A DNA stretch of 64,000 nucleotides from contig JAMQHL010000006.1 of assembly GCA_025993795.1 (NCBI GenBank), forward strand, positions 114,410 through 178,409. Direction: 5' to 3'. Source of the DNA: Planctomycetota bacterium. Its GTDB lineage: Bacteria > Planctomycetota > UBA8742 > UBA2392. Below, in pieces: positions 57,038 to 64,000 of the stretch. The stretch's first letter is position 1. Every line of letters starts with the position of its first letter. Below the pieces are notes generated by a model. It made no database searches and had not been told where the DNA came from. It was given only the letters and a program-made list of their open reading frames with translations. The translations under genes and the position numbers were made by a program.

Positions 57038-58093
57038 TCACGCGAACAAACCGCGGGTGGTGCCGGGGCGGTGGAAGGCTTCTGTGCTCCATTCAAAGCG
57101 GTCGGTGTTCAGGCCGTGCTTCTTGATCGCCACGTGAAACAGCTCAAGCATGTGCTCGGCGCGTTTGCCTGTGCCCGTCATGCGCGTCTTGATGCGCCCG
57201 TCGTTCAACTCGCCGCCCCGCGTCTCACGGATTCGCTTCAGCACCTTGGCCTTGCGCCCCGGAAAGTGCGCGCCCAGCCACGCCTCGAACATCGGCGCCA
57301 CCGGGTGCGGCAACCGCACCGGCAGAAAGTGCACGTGCCTCGCACCCGCCTCGGCGGCCAGCTTCACCAGGCCCGGTATGTCCTCGTCGGTCAAGCCGGG
57401 AATGATCGGCCCCAGCATCACGCTGGTGTGCACGCCCGCGTCGGAAAGCGTTCTCACCGCCGCAAAGCGTCTGTCAATGGTGCTGGTGCGCGGCTCAAGG
57501 ACGCGGCGAATCTCCTCATGCAGCGTGGTGACTGATAACGCGACACCGGCGGCGCCGTGTTCTGCCAGTTGCGCAAGCAGGTCAATGTCGCGCGTAACCA
57601 GCGCGTTCTTGGTGATGATGCCGACGGGGTTGCGGAATTCAGCCAGCACTTCAAGCAAGCCGCGCGTAACCCGCAGCTTGGCCTCAATCGGCTGGTACGC
57701 GTCGGTCACGCCGCTGATCGAGATGACCTGCGGTTCCCACGAAGGCTTCATCATTTCGCGGCGCAGCAGTTCGGCTGCGTTGCGCTTGACGTGAATCCTT
57801 GTCTCGAAGTCGAGGCCCGCCGAGTAGCCCAGGTACTCGTGAAACAGCCGCGCATAGCAGTAAATGCAGCCGTGCTCACAGCCCCGATAGGGGTTGATGG
57901 CTGCGTTGAAGTAAAGGTCGGGCGAATCATTCCATGCGATGATCGACTTTGTGTCGTCCCAGAAGAATTCAGTTTTCGGCAGGGGCGCGTCAGGGTCAAA
58001 GGTGTCGGGGTCGGGTTCAACGTGGATGCGTTCAAAGCGGTTGGGTGGATTCAGCCCGGTGCCGCGTCCGTGGATATGTGTCGGCAGGTCCAT
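57038..58093 (-). CDS. PA0069-family radical SAM protein
   Basis: The product has 351 residues. The radical SAM cluster motif is C72-x3-C76-x2-C79 in RGCEHGCIYCYAR. GTGLNPPNRFE and NDSPDLYFNAAINPYRGC at the start are typical of the PA0069 (SPL-like) family, related to spore photoproduct lyase but of unknown substrate. HVHFLPVRLPHPVAPMFEAW lies near the C-terminus. A TACACT ends 6 nt before the ATG, with no Shine-Dalgarno. It is cytoplasmic. The MFS gene follows the same strand upstream. Confidence 0.88.
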   Translation of the reverse strand: MDLPTHIHGRGTGLNPPNRFERIHVEPDPDTFDPDAPLPKTEFFWDDTKSIIAWNDSPDLYFNAAINPYRGCEHGCIYCYARLFHEYLGYSAGLDFETRIHVKRNAAELLRREMMKPSWEPQVISISGVTDAYQPIEAKLRVTRGLLEVLAEFRNPVGIITKNALVTRDIDLLAQLAEHGAAGVALSVTTLHEEIRRVLEPRTSTIDRRFAAVRTLSDAGVHTSVMLGPIIPGLTDEDIPGLVKLAAEAGARHVHFLPVRLPHPVAPMFEAWLGAHFPGRKAKVLKRIRETRGGELNDGRIKTRMTGTGKRAEHMLELFHVAIKKHGLNTDRFEWSTEAFHRPGTTRGLFA

Positions 58094-58099
58094 CTTCGC

Positions 58100-58105
58100 A
58101 GTGTA
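58100..58105 (-). promoter_or_regulatory. Leaderless-type -10 element
   Basis: TACACT on the minus strand ends 6 nt before the ATG at 58093. Confidence 0.45.
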
Positions 58106-58126
58106 GCAGAGCTCGCGACAACGGCT

Positions 58127-59398
58127 TCACTGCGTGCGGCGCAGGGTCTTGAAGCTGATTCCCAGCATGCCGCACAGGGCGCCGCACAGGCCGCCCCAGA
58201 AGAAAAGCTCGCGCGGCTCTAGCCATTGCAGCGCAAGGCCGGTGGCCAGCGCGCTGAACGCGGTGAAGCCCTGCACGGTAATGGCGACAAGCGCAAAGAT
58301 GCGCCCAAGGCGCTCGCGCGGGTAGTGCCGCTGGATCAGCGTGGCGCGCCCGACCGTGATCAGCGGGATGCTCAGGCCGTGCACGAAGATCGCGACAAGA
58401 AAGGCTTCAAACGTCTGCAGCCACAGAAAGGGTATGTAGGTAACGCCATCCAGAAACATCCCCCAGATCACAAGGCGCCCGGTGCGCAGCTTGCGGCCAA
58501 AGCGTGCGATCAGCAGTGTGCCGACCAGCCAGCCCGCGCCCAGGCACGCCTCGAACACGCCATAGGCCCAGATTTCCAGGCCGAGCGTGCCCTTGATCAG
58601 GAACATCGCGCCGACAATGGCCGGGCCCATGATGAAGAAATTGTCAACGGCGGTCAGGAAAAGCAGCGAGCGCAGGCGCGCGTCGCGCCAGGCCGATGCC
58701 AGACTTTCGCGCAGCTCGGACAACGAACTCGGCCGCACACCCGCCTGCGCCAAGGTCTTGGGCGGAGTACGAATCAGCAGGATGCACGCAAAGCTGACCA
58801 GAAAGCTGCCCGCGTCGGCAACCAGCAGCCACGCAATGCCTTCGGCGCCCGCGCGCTCGCCGGCAATCGCCGGCGCCAGCAGTATGCCCACCAGCCCGGC
58901 GCCAAGGATGACGGCCAGTTGCTGGCTGGTCTGGAACATGCTGTTCACGCGCAACAGGTTTGCGCCCTCGGCCAGGTCCGGGATCAGCGCGTCGCGGGCA
59001 GGGTTGAACAGCGTTGCGAACCCGTAGCTGGCAAAGGCGACCACCGGCAGCAGCCACCAGTCCAGCCAGCCGACGAAGTGCAGCAGCGGAATCGCGCCGA
59101 CAATCAGCGCGCGGGCGATATCAGAAAGCAGCATGGCCCCGCGCCGCGAGAAGCGGTCTACCAGCACGCCGGCATAGGCGCCGAAGAGCAGAAAGGGAAG
59201 CGCATCCATCATGCGCGTGAGCCCTACCTGCGTCTCGGAGTGCGGCCCCAGCAGGTAGATGACAAAGAAACCGACAGAAACCGAAAACACCGAGTCACCA
59301 GTGCCTGAAACAAACTGCCCCACCCAAAGCAGAAACAGGTTGCGCGTGCGCCGCCCCGAGACGACGGGCGCGGCAGTTGGAGTAACAGGGACGTCCAT
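58127..59398 (-). CDS. MFS efflux transporter (DHA3/EntS-like)
   Basis: The product has 423 residues and about 12 membrane helices. The first helix FLLWVGQFVSGTGDSVFSVS and the loop GAYAGVLVDRFSRRGAMLLSD (motif A, G-x3-D-[RK]-x-[GS]RR) are typical of the MFS_3 drug/siderophore exporters. ATLFNPARDALIPDL follows in helix 4. The ATG at 59398 is preferred over 59479 because a TAGACT ends 8 nt before it and the transporter domain starts there. Substrate unknown. It is divergent from the gene at 59498. Confidence 0.87.
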   Translation of the reverse strand: MDVPVTPTAAPVVSGRRTRNLFLLWVGQFVSGTGDSVFSVSVGFFVIYLLGPHSETQVGLTRMMDALPFLLFGAYAGVLVDRFSRRGAMLLSDIARALIVGAIPLLHFVGWLDWWLLPVVAFASYGFATLFNPARDALIPDLAEGANLLRVNSMFQTSQQLAVILGAGLVGILLAPAIAGERAGAEGIAWLLVADAGSFLVSFACILLIRTPPKTLAQAGVRPSSLSELRESLASAWRDARLRSLLFLTAVDNFFIMGPAIVGAMFLIKGTLGLEIWAYGVFEACLGAGWLVGTLLIARFGRKLRTGRLVIWGMFLDGVTYIPFLWLQTFEAFLVAIFVHGLSIPLITVGRATLIQRHYPRERLGRIFALVAITVQGFTAFSALATGLALQWLEPRELFFWGGLCGALCGMLGISFKTLRRTQ

Positions 59399-59406
59399 TG
59401 GCGCAA

Positions 59407-59412
59407 AGTCTA
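59407..59412 (-). promoter_or_regulatory. Leaderless-type -10 element
   Basis: TAGACT on the minus strand ends 8 nt before the MFS ATG at 59398. Confidence 0.4.
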
Positions 59413-59483
59413 GGAAGGGGTGACACCCCGGGCCACCGGGCTTGCGCACCATGCGTTGACCTTGCCGCCCGTGCGACATTCGC

Positions 59484-59489
59484 TAGCCT
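59484..59489 (+). promoter_or_regulatory. Leaderless-type -10 element
   Basis: TAGCCT ends 8 nt before the ATG at 59498, with no Shine-Dalgarno. Confidence 0.35.
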
Positions 59490-59497
59490 TGCGCGCC

Positions 59498-60079
59498 ATG
59501 GCCGGAAACATGGAACAGGCCCGATTGGCGTTTGTCGGCATGGTGGATGACCTCTACCAGCGCGGCGCCACGGGCCGCACCGTCATCGCCCTTGAGCTGG
59601 CGCAGGAACTGCTGGCCGCAGCATTTGAATCAGCGTCAGCGGGGCAGGACGAAGCCGAGATCACCAACGTACGGCTGGACCTGTTTGAAGACGCGGGGTT
59701 GTTCTCGTGCAGCATCAAGGTCAAGGGCAAGGCCTGGCCGCCGCGCCCGCCGGTTGACACGCGGGTTGAGCTGGGCGTGCGCGACGTGACGCACAGCGAA
59801 GCCGGCGAGTCCGGCAGCGTCATGTTCCGCGTCGAGAAGCCGCTGCATTTCTCCAGCACGTTCGCCGATATGCTGATCGCGCTGCTGGGAAAAATCGTGC
59901 GCAAGCTGCCCGTGAGCATCGACGCGCTGCGCCACAAGGACGCGCTGGTCACGATAGACTTTGCGCAGTTCGTGAAGGCCTTCCGGCCTGAGCTTGGCGC
60001 GCATGCGCGGCAGGTGCGCCTGTACGCGCTGAAAGTCGCCACGGGCAAGGCCAAGGTCGAAATCGGTTTTCTCAAGTAA
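59498..60079 (+). CDS. Hypothetical cytoplasmic protein
   Basis: The product has 193 residues, without signal or membrane segment. It has an N-terminal helix (LAFVGMVDDLYQRGATGRTV), then a beta-rich middle (TNVRLDLFEDAGLFSCSIKV, RVELGVRDVTHSEAGESGSV) and an alternating basic end (ALKVATGKAKVEIGFLK). A frame to 59420 exists but lacks support. It lies 8 bp before the cation exchanger gene, so the two are probably co-transcribed. The family is not recognised. Confidence 0.7.
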   Translation: MAGNMEQARLAFVGMVDDLYQRGATGRTVIALELAQELLAAAFESASAGQDEAEITNVRLDLFEDAGLFSCSIKVKGKAWPPRPPVDTRVELGVRDVTHSEAGESGSVMFRVEKPLHFSSTFADMLIALLGKIVRKLPVSIDALRHKDALVTIDFAQFVKAFRPELGAHARQVRLYALKVATGKAKVEIGFLK

Positions 60080-60087
60080 CTGCGGCC

Positions 60088-61053
60088 ATGGAATACGTGC
60101 TCATAGCGGTGCAGCTTGCCTTTGGTGTCCTGGGCCTTCACTTCGGGGCGAACTGGCTGGTATCCGGCTCAAGCAAGCTGGCCCTGACGTTCGGCATCAA
60201 GCCGCTGATCATCGGCCTGACCGTGGTCGCAATGGGCACCAGCGCGCCGGAGTTGACAGTAAGCCTCGGGGGTGCGTTCCAGGGCAATACTGACCTTGCC
60301 GTGGGCAACGTGGTCGGCAGCAACATCGCGAACATCGGCTTGATCCTTGGCTTGTCCGCCGCCGTCCGGCCGATGAAGATCAAGATGGAGCCGCTCAAGC
60401 GCGACCTGCCGTTCATGCTGTTTGCCGCGCTGCTGCTGGCGGGACTGCCGTTCATCGGCGGACCTGTCGAAACCGAAAACGGCACCGCCTTCATGATGGA
60501 CCGCTGGAAGGGCGGCGTGCTGCTGGGGGCGATGGCAGTGTTCATGTGGCTGGCCTTCCGTGGCGCCCGCGGCGGCGGCGACGTCAAAGAGAAACCAAAG
60601 GGCCGCAGCATGTTTGTGGTGTTGACGCTGATCGGCCTGGGCGTGCTGTTGATCGGCGGCAAGCTGTTCGTGGATGGCGCCGTGAGTTCGGCGCAATTGC
60701 TTGGCGTACCGGAACTCGTGATCGGGTTGACCGTCGTGGCAGTCGGCACCAGCCTGCCGGAGCTTGCGACCGGGCTGATCGCCACGATCAAGGGCGAAAG
60801 CGATATCAGCCTGGGCAACGTCGTGGGCAGCAACATTTTCAACATATGCCTGGTACTAGGCATGGTGGCAGTGATTCACCCGCTGGCGATTGACGTGCGG
60901 GTCATGCAGCTCGACATGATCGTGATGCTGTTTTTCAGCGTGTGGGTCACGAGCATGGCCTGGCGGGGCAAAGACCTGTCGCGCCTTGAGGGCATCTCGC
61001 TGCTGGGGGCCTATGTGCTGTACGTGGTAAACCTTTTCTTCGGATGGGTGTGA
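60088..61053 (+). CDS. Calcium/sodium antiporter (YrbG/CaCA family)
   Basis: The product has 321 residues, with ten to eleven membrane helices in two inverted halves. Both halves carry the CaCA alpha-repeat: GLTVVAMGTSAPELTVSLGG with NVVGSNIANIGLILGLS (first), and GLTVVAVGTSLPELATGLIA with NVVGSNIFNICLVLGM (second). The paired Glu and Asn/Ser residues that ligate Ca2+ and Na+ are all present. It should exchange Na+ or H+ for Ca2+ across the inner membrane. In many Gram-negatives its homologue lies near kds genes; here kdsA is 43 kb away. Confidence 0.93.
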   Translation: MEYVLIAVQLAFGVLGLHFGANWLVSGSSKLALTFGIKPLIIGLTVVAMGTSAPELTVSLGGAFQGNTDLAVGNVVGSNIANIGLILGLSAAVRPMKIKMEPLKRDLPFMLFAALLLAGLPFIGGPVETENGTAFMMDRWKGGVLLGAMAVFMWLAFRGARGGGDVKEKPKGRSMFVVLTLIGLGVLLIGGKLFVDGAVSSAQLLGVPELVIGLTVVAVGTSLPELATGLIATIKGESDISLGNVVGSNIFNICLVLGMVAVIHPLAIDVRVMQLDMIVMLFFSVWVTSMAWRGKDLSRLEGISLLGAYVLYVVNLFFGWV

Positions 61054-61119
61054 GTTTTGACGTAACACAACCTGTCCACGCCCCGTAGACTCTGAAACGG
61101 ATCGCTGTTGGAGGTTGCC

Positions 61120-62517
61120 ATGCGCTCATCGGGCTTGATATTCGGGCTGTTGCTTATGGTTCTTGCCTGCGGTTTGTCCTTCGGCGCAGGGTACTTCATC
61201 GCCAGGCAGGACGTGCCCCCGCCGGTCCCGCAGATCGAAACCGCCGAGCTCACGCCGCACGAACCACAGCCAGGGCGCGACAAGGTCGTACTGCCGCTCG
61301 TTAACCAGCCCGCGGCAAACCAGCCTGAGGGCACCGGCAACCTAAAGCCTGCCACCGGCCCCGCCACGGACAAACCCGCAGGCCAACCCAGCGACAAGCC
61401 CGATCAACCACCCGTAGAAGCAGGCACCACACCTGCCGGCACCACCACCCCGGCAGGCGACGCCAAAGCCGCCGCAGAAGCTGCCGAAGCCATCAAGGCG
61501 CTGGAAAGGAAGCTGAAAGAGCTTGAGGGCCGCGACCTCTTCGACCCCGAAGCCATGCTGAACGGCCCCAAGGTCGACTTCACAGCTACCATTACCGGCA
61601 CAGTCACCGACACCGCCGGGCAGAACATCGCGGGCGCCGGCATATACGGCGACTTCAGCGAGAACTACGGCGGCGGCGGTAGCGTGATGCGCGTTTCTAT
61701 CGGGGGCGAAGGCCAGGACTCGGGCCAGTTGCTGACCACCACAGATTCCGGCGGGTCGTTCCGCATCGACATCAATCGCAAGGTCAACGAAAAGGCAGGT
61801 TTGCACGTTGACCTGGTCGCGAAGTCGCAGGGCTACGCCGACAGCAAGACCATCGGCGTGTCGCTCAAGAACGGCGACACCAAGGAAGGTATCAAGCTGG
61901 CGCTGCGCCAAGCCGGCAGCGTGGCTGGGCGTGTCGTGGACCAATCCGGCAGCGGCGTCAGCGGCTTGCAGGTCAGCCTGAGCGGCGGCACGCAACTGGG
62001 CGACTTGGGCCTTGAGATCGAGATGGGGGGTGCAGGCAGCAAGCTGTCCGCCACCACCGACGGCGCAGGTGAATACCGCATCGAGAACGTGCCCGAGGGC
62101 GACTACCGCCTCAAGCTGCGCGGCGCGGGCTATCGCGAAGTCAGCGGCCCCGCCCAGATCAAGGTAAAGCCCGGCAGCGAAACCCGCGCACCCGCCGACT
62201 TTGTGGTCACCATCACTTGCAGCGTGCGGCTGGTGGTACTGGACGCGTCCGGTCAGCCGCTTCGCGCGTGGCTCACGCTCAACTTCAAGGATGCCGAGGG
62301 CAAGAGCGTCAAGAAGCTCAACGGCATGACCGACGCCGAGGGCAACTTCAGCGCCAACGAGCCGCCCGTCGGCAACTTCAGCGTCGAGGTGACGGCTTGG
62401 GGCTTCACACCCCAAAGCTTGCCCGCCAATGTCATGGAAGGCCTGGTCTGCGACCTCGGGCGCCTGGCGCTGCAACCGTCTGAGGCAAAGCCGGGGTCCG
62501 GCGAGACAGACGAGTAG
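61120..62517 (+). CDS. Membrane-anchored carboxypeptidase-regulatory-like protein
   Basis: The product has 465 residues. TTGGAGG precedes the ATG at 61120. An N-terminal anchor (SGLIFGLLLMVLACGLSFGA) is followed by a Pro/Thr/Ala-rich linker with a short coiled coil (AAEAIKALERKLKELEGRDL) to about residue 150. Three beta-sandwich units follow: ATITGTVTDTAGQNIAGAGI, SVAGRVVDQSGSGVSGLQVS and SVRLVVLDASGQPLRAWLTL. They are typical of the CarboxypepD_reg fold, with TTDGAGEYRIENVPEGDYRL as the family hallmark. It is similar to the partial protein at 1-1282. Surface role; ligand unknown. Confidence 0.83.
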   Translation: MRSSGLIFGLLLMVLACGLSFGAGYFIARQDVPPPVPQIETAELTPHEPQPGRDKVVLPLVNQPAANQPEGTGNLKPATGPATDKPAGQPSDKPDQPPVEAGTTPAGTTTPAGDAKAAAEAAEAIKALERKLKELEGRDLFDPEAMLNGPKVDFTATITGTVTDTAGQNIAGAGIYGDFSENYGGGGSVMRVSIGGEGQDSGQLLTTTDSGGSFRIDINRKVNEKAGLHVDLVAKSQGYADSKTIGVSLKNGDTKEGIKLALRQAGSVAGRVVDQSGSGVSGLQVSLSGGTQLGDLGLEIEMGGAGSKLSATTDGAGEYRIENVPEGDYRLKLRGAGYREVSGPAQIKVKPGSETRAPADFVVTITCSVRLVVLDASGQPLRAWLTLNFKDAEGKSVKKLNGMTDAEGNFSANEPPVGNFSVEVTAWGFTPQSLPANVMEGLVCDLGRLALQPSEAKPGSGETDE

Positions 62518-62591
62518 GAGATTTTCCCGGATTCAAGGGAACCCTGTTCCCGGCTGTGTCATCCTATGGGCAATCGCTACCGGAGGATGCC

Positions 62592-63857
62592 ATGGCTGTT
62601 TCGCGTCTTGTGTTGCCCGTACTGGCCCTGACCGCGTTGCTTGCATCGGCCGTGGTGGCCACAGCCCAGGATCGCGCCGGCGCAGACGACAAAGAGCGCA
62701 AGAAAGATGAAGCGCGCCGCGAAACCGCAGAAGAAACAAGCCCGGCACGTAAATCCGCCGCGCCCGTCACGTTGAAGGTCTACGAATGGGGCGTGGCTAC
62801 CGAGAACTGGGACGGCAGCCCGGAGCCGCCGGAAGATGTGCCGGTGTTTTATTGGCAGGCCGACCAGATCCTGATTGAGCCCGCGCCCGCCAAACCGCAG
62901 ACACCGCCGCAGGACAAGCCCGACCGGCCAATCACAAAACGCAAGCCCGTGCTGTACTTTGAGTGCACGCAGGACCTGACGTTTGACCTCGATATCAAGT
63001 TCACATGTGGCGTACCGACCTGGCACTACCCCAAGGCCAATCGCCGCACCGACGCATCCACACTGCAATGGGACAACATCAAGCTCACGAGCGACCTGGC
63101 ATCCCGCGACAAGTCGCTGCCGCCGCCGAAACTTCGCGAAGTCGCTGACCGGCACTGGGCCAATTACAGCCGCGAAGGCTCCACCAGCTATCTGGAAGTG
63201 AACGGCGAAGCCGAGCGTTTTCTGTTCTATGAAGGCAGCGCTTCGTACCTGCCTGAATCGGACCTTTTCGTGAAAGACGGCAAGCTCGTGGTGCGCAACT
63301 TCACCGCCGAGCCGTTTCTGGACCTGCGAGTATGCGTGAAGCTTGAGGGCAGAGTTGTGCGCCTTCAGGCCGACAGCGTTCCTGCGGCATCAGGCGATAC
63401 CCCCGGCGAAGTGATACTGGACCCCGCGTCAAGCCTGGACACCTTCGGACGCGCGGGCACGCTGACCACTGAAACCGGCAAGGCGGGACTCACCGAGGCA
63501 CAGGCCAAGGTGTTTGAACGCTGCTGGAATACCGAGTTGCTGACGCACGAGGGCACACTTTCATGGCGCCGCACGGGCAAGGCGCTGGATGAACTGATGC
63601 AGCTTAAGCTCACGTTGCCGGCTGGCATTGCCAGTGAAATCCGCCGTGTAGGCTACGTGCAGGTACGCGGTATCGACCTGGCCGCAATTGCAGACTACGA
63701 CGCGCTCGTTGCCAGCTATCTGGGCGGCGCCGACGAAGCGCTGAAGAAGCTCAAGGGCACAGCAGGCGCGGGTGCACTGCGCCGCGCCATGCTCGACGCG
63801 GAACGGCCGCTCAAAGACCGCATCTCGCTGGCCAAAGCGTTGAGTCTGATGAAGTAG
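62592..63857 (+). CDS. Exported hypothetical protein
   Basis: The product has 421 residues. CCGGAGGA precedes the ATG at 62592 and a signal peptide follows (AVSRLVLPVLALTALLASAV, cleavage near ATA-Q). A highly charged linker (KERKKDEARRETAEET) leads to a beta-rich central domain (KVYEWGVATENWDGSP, KPVLYFECTQDLTFDLDIKF, YLEVNGEAERFLFYEGSASY). A helical C-terminal region follows (AALADYDALVASYLGGADEA-like). It was read from the sequence without a family match. It would be periplasmic or secreted. Confidence 0.78.
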   Translation: MAVSRLVLPVLALTALLASAVVATAQDRAGADDKERKKDEARRETAEETSPARKSAAPVTLKVYEWGVATENWDGSPEPPEDVPVFYWQADQILIEPAPAKPQTPPQDKPDRPITKRKPVLYFECTQDLTFDLDIKFTCGVPTWHYPKANRRTDASTLQWDNIKLTSDLASRDKSLPPPKLREVADRHWANYSREGSTSYLEVNGEAERFLFYEGSASYLPESDLFVKDGKLVVRNFTAEPFLDLRVCVKLEGRVVRLQADSVPAASGDTPGEVILDPASSLDTFGRAGTLTTETGKAGLTEAQAKVFERCWNTELLTHEGTLSWRRTGKALDELMQLKLTLPAGIASEIRRVGYVQVRGIDLAAIADYDALVASYLGGADEALKKLKGTAGAGALRRAMLDAERPLKDRISLAKALSLMK

Positions 63858-64000
63858 GACACGAAGTTTTCAAGCAGAGATCGTCTGTCGTTCCCGGCGG
63901 AAATCTGAAAAATCTTTCTGTGTGTAAGTGGCTTTGGTGGCTGTAGTTCCTGCCGCCGGCCTTCTGCTGCCTGCCTGCTGATTCGCAAAAACTGTGTCCG

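Overview
The window is about 62% G+C, gene-dense, and comes from a Gram-negative-type bacterium. A KDO8P synthase (KdsA) implies an LPS-bearing outer membrane. The mix of exported carboxypeptidase-regulatory-like, FG-GAP, DUF4416 and DUF2541-like proteins, plus a TIGR03936 gene translationally coupled to an RNase E/G gene, fits Planctomycetota or a related lineage. That placement is an inference, because no rRNA or ribosomal protein gene is present. Many genes lack a Shine-Dalgarno sequence and instead carry a TANNNT hexamer 6-8 nt before the start codon, which suggests widespread leaderless transcription.

Layout. 1-7.6 kb: an exported protein cut by the window edge, a di-iron ferritin-like protein, mannose-6-phosphate isomerase, thiS-thiG, a TPR protein and a lipoprotein. 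7.9-17.9 kb: RNase HIII, an exported protein, TIGR03936 plus an RNase E/G with a very large insertion and a histone H1-like tail, a MocR regulator, KdsA. 17.9-21.4 kb: a selenium island. It has a SenA-like synthase overlapping SenB (selenoneine pathway), then an exported FG-GAP gene interrupted by one in-frame UGA with a strong SECIS-like hairpin, a candidate new selenoprotein. 21.4-26 kb: the RNA-repair pair RtcB-RtcA, a tandem-palindrome operator/promoter, a leader ORF and attenuator-like hairpin, then an array of up to 14 tRNA genes, each for a different amino acid, with an HNH endonuclease gene inside it. 26-32.5 kb: an MDR oxidoreductase, an OmpR-type two-component pair, tRNA-Thr, and a monooxygenase/Old-Yellow-Enzyme fusion. 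32.5-36.7 kb: a MoaD-like protein with two tandem BNR propellers (one with an H1-like tail), a VOC pseudogene and a SufR-like regulator.

36.9-45.3 kb: a divergent pair of DUF2541-like exported proteins, DUF4416, two surface proteins sharing a Gly-rich/Cys/TM/Arg C-terminal sorting tail, a cytochrome-like remnant and an XRE regulator. 45.3-56.6 kb: a GH18-like/LysM protein, a TssM-C-terminal-like membrane protein, a second TPR paralogue, a PDZ surface protein, a TylF-like methyltransferase followed by a decayed copy of part of the PDZ gene, a NarL-type two-component system and a TDT transporter. 57-64 kb: PA0069-type radical SAM protein, MFS exporter, Ca2+/Na+ exchanger and exported proteins.

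The most notable points are the selenium island, the tRNA array placed behind RNA-repair genes under a palindromic operator, and an apparent internal start that could release the H1-like tail of the RNase E/G gene as a separate 59-residue protein.
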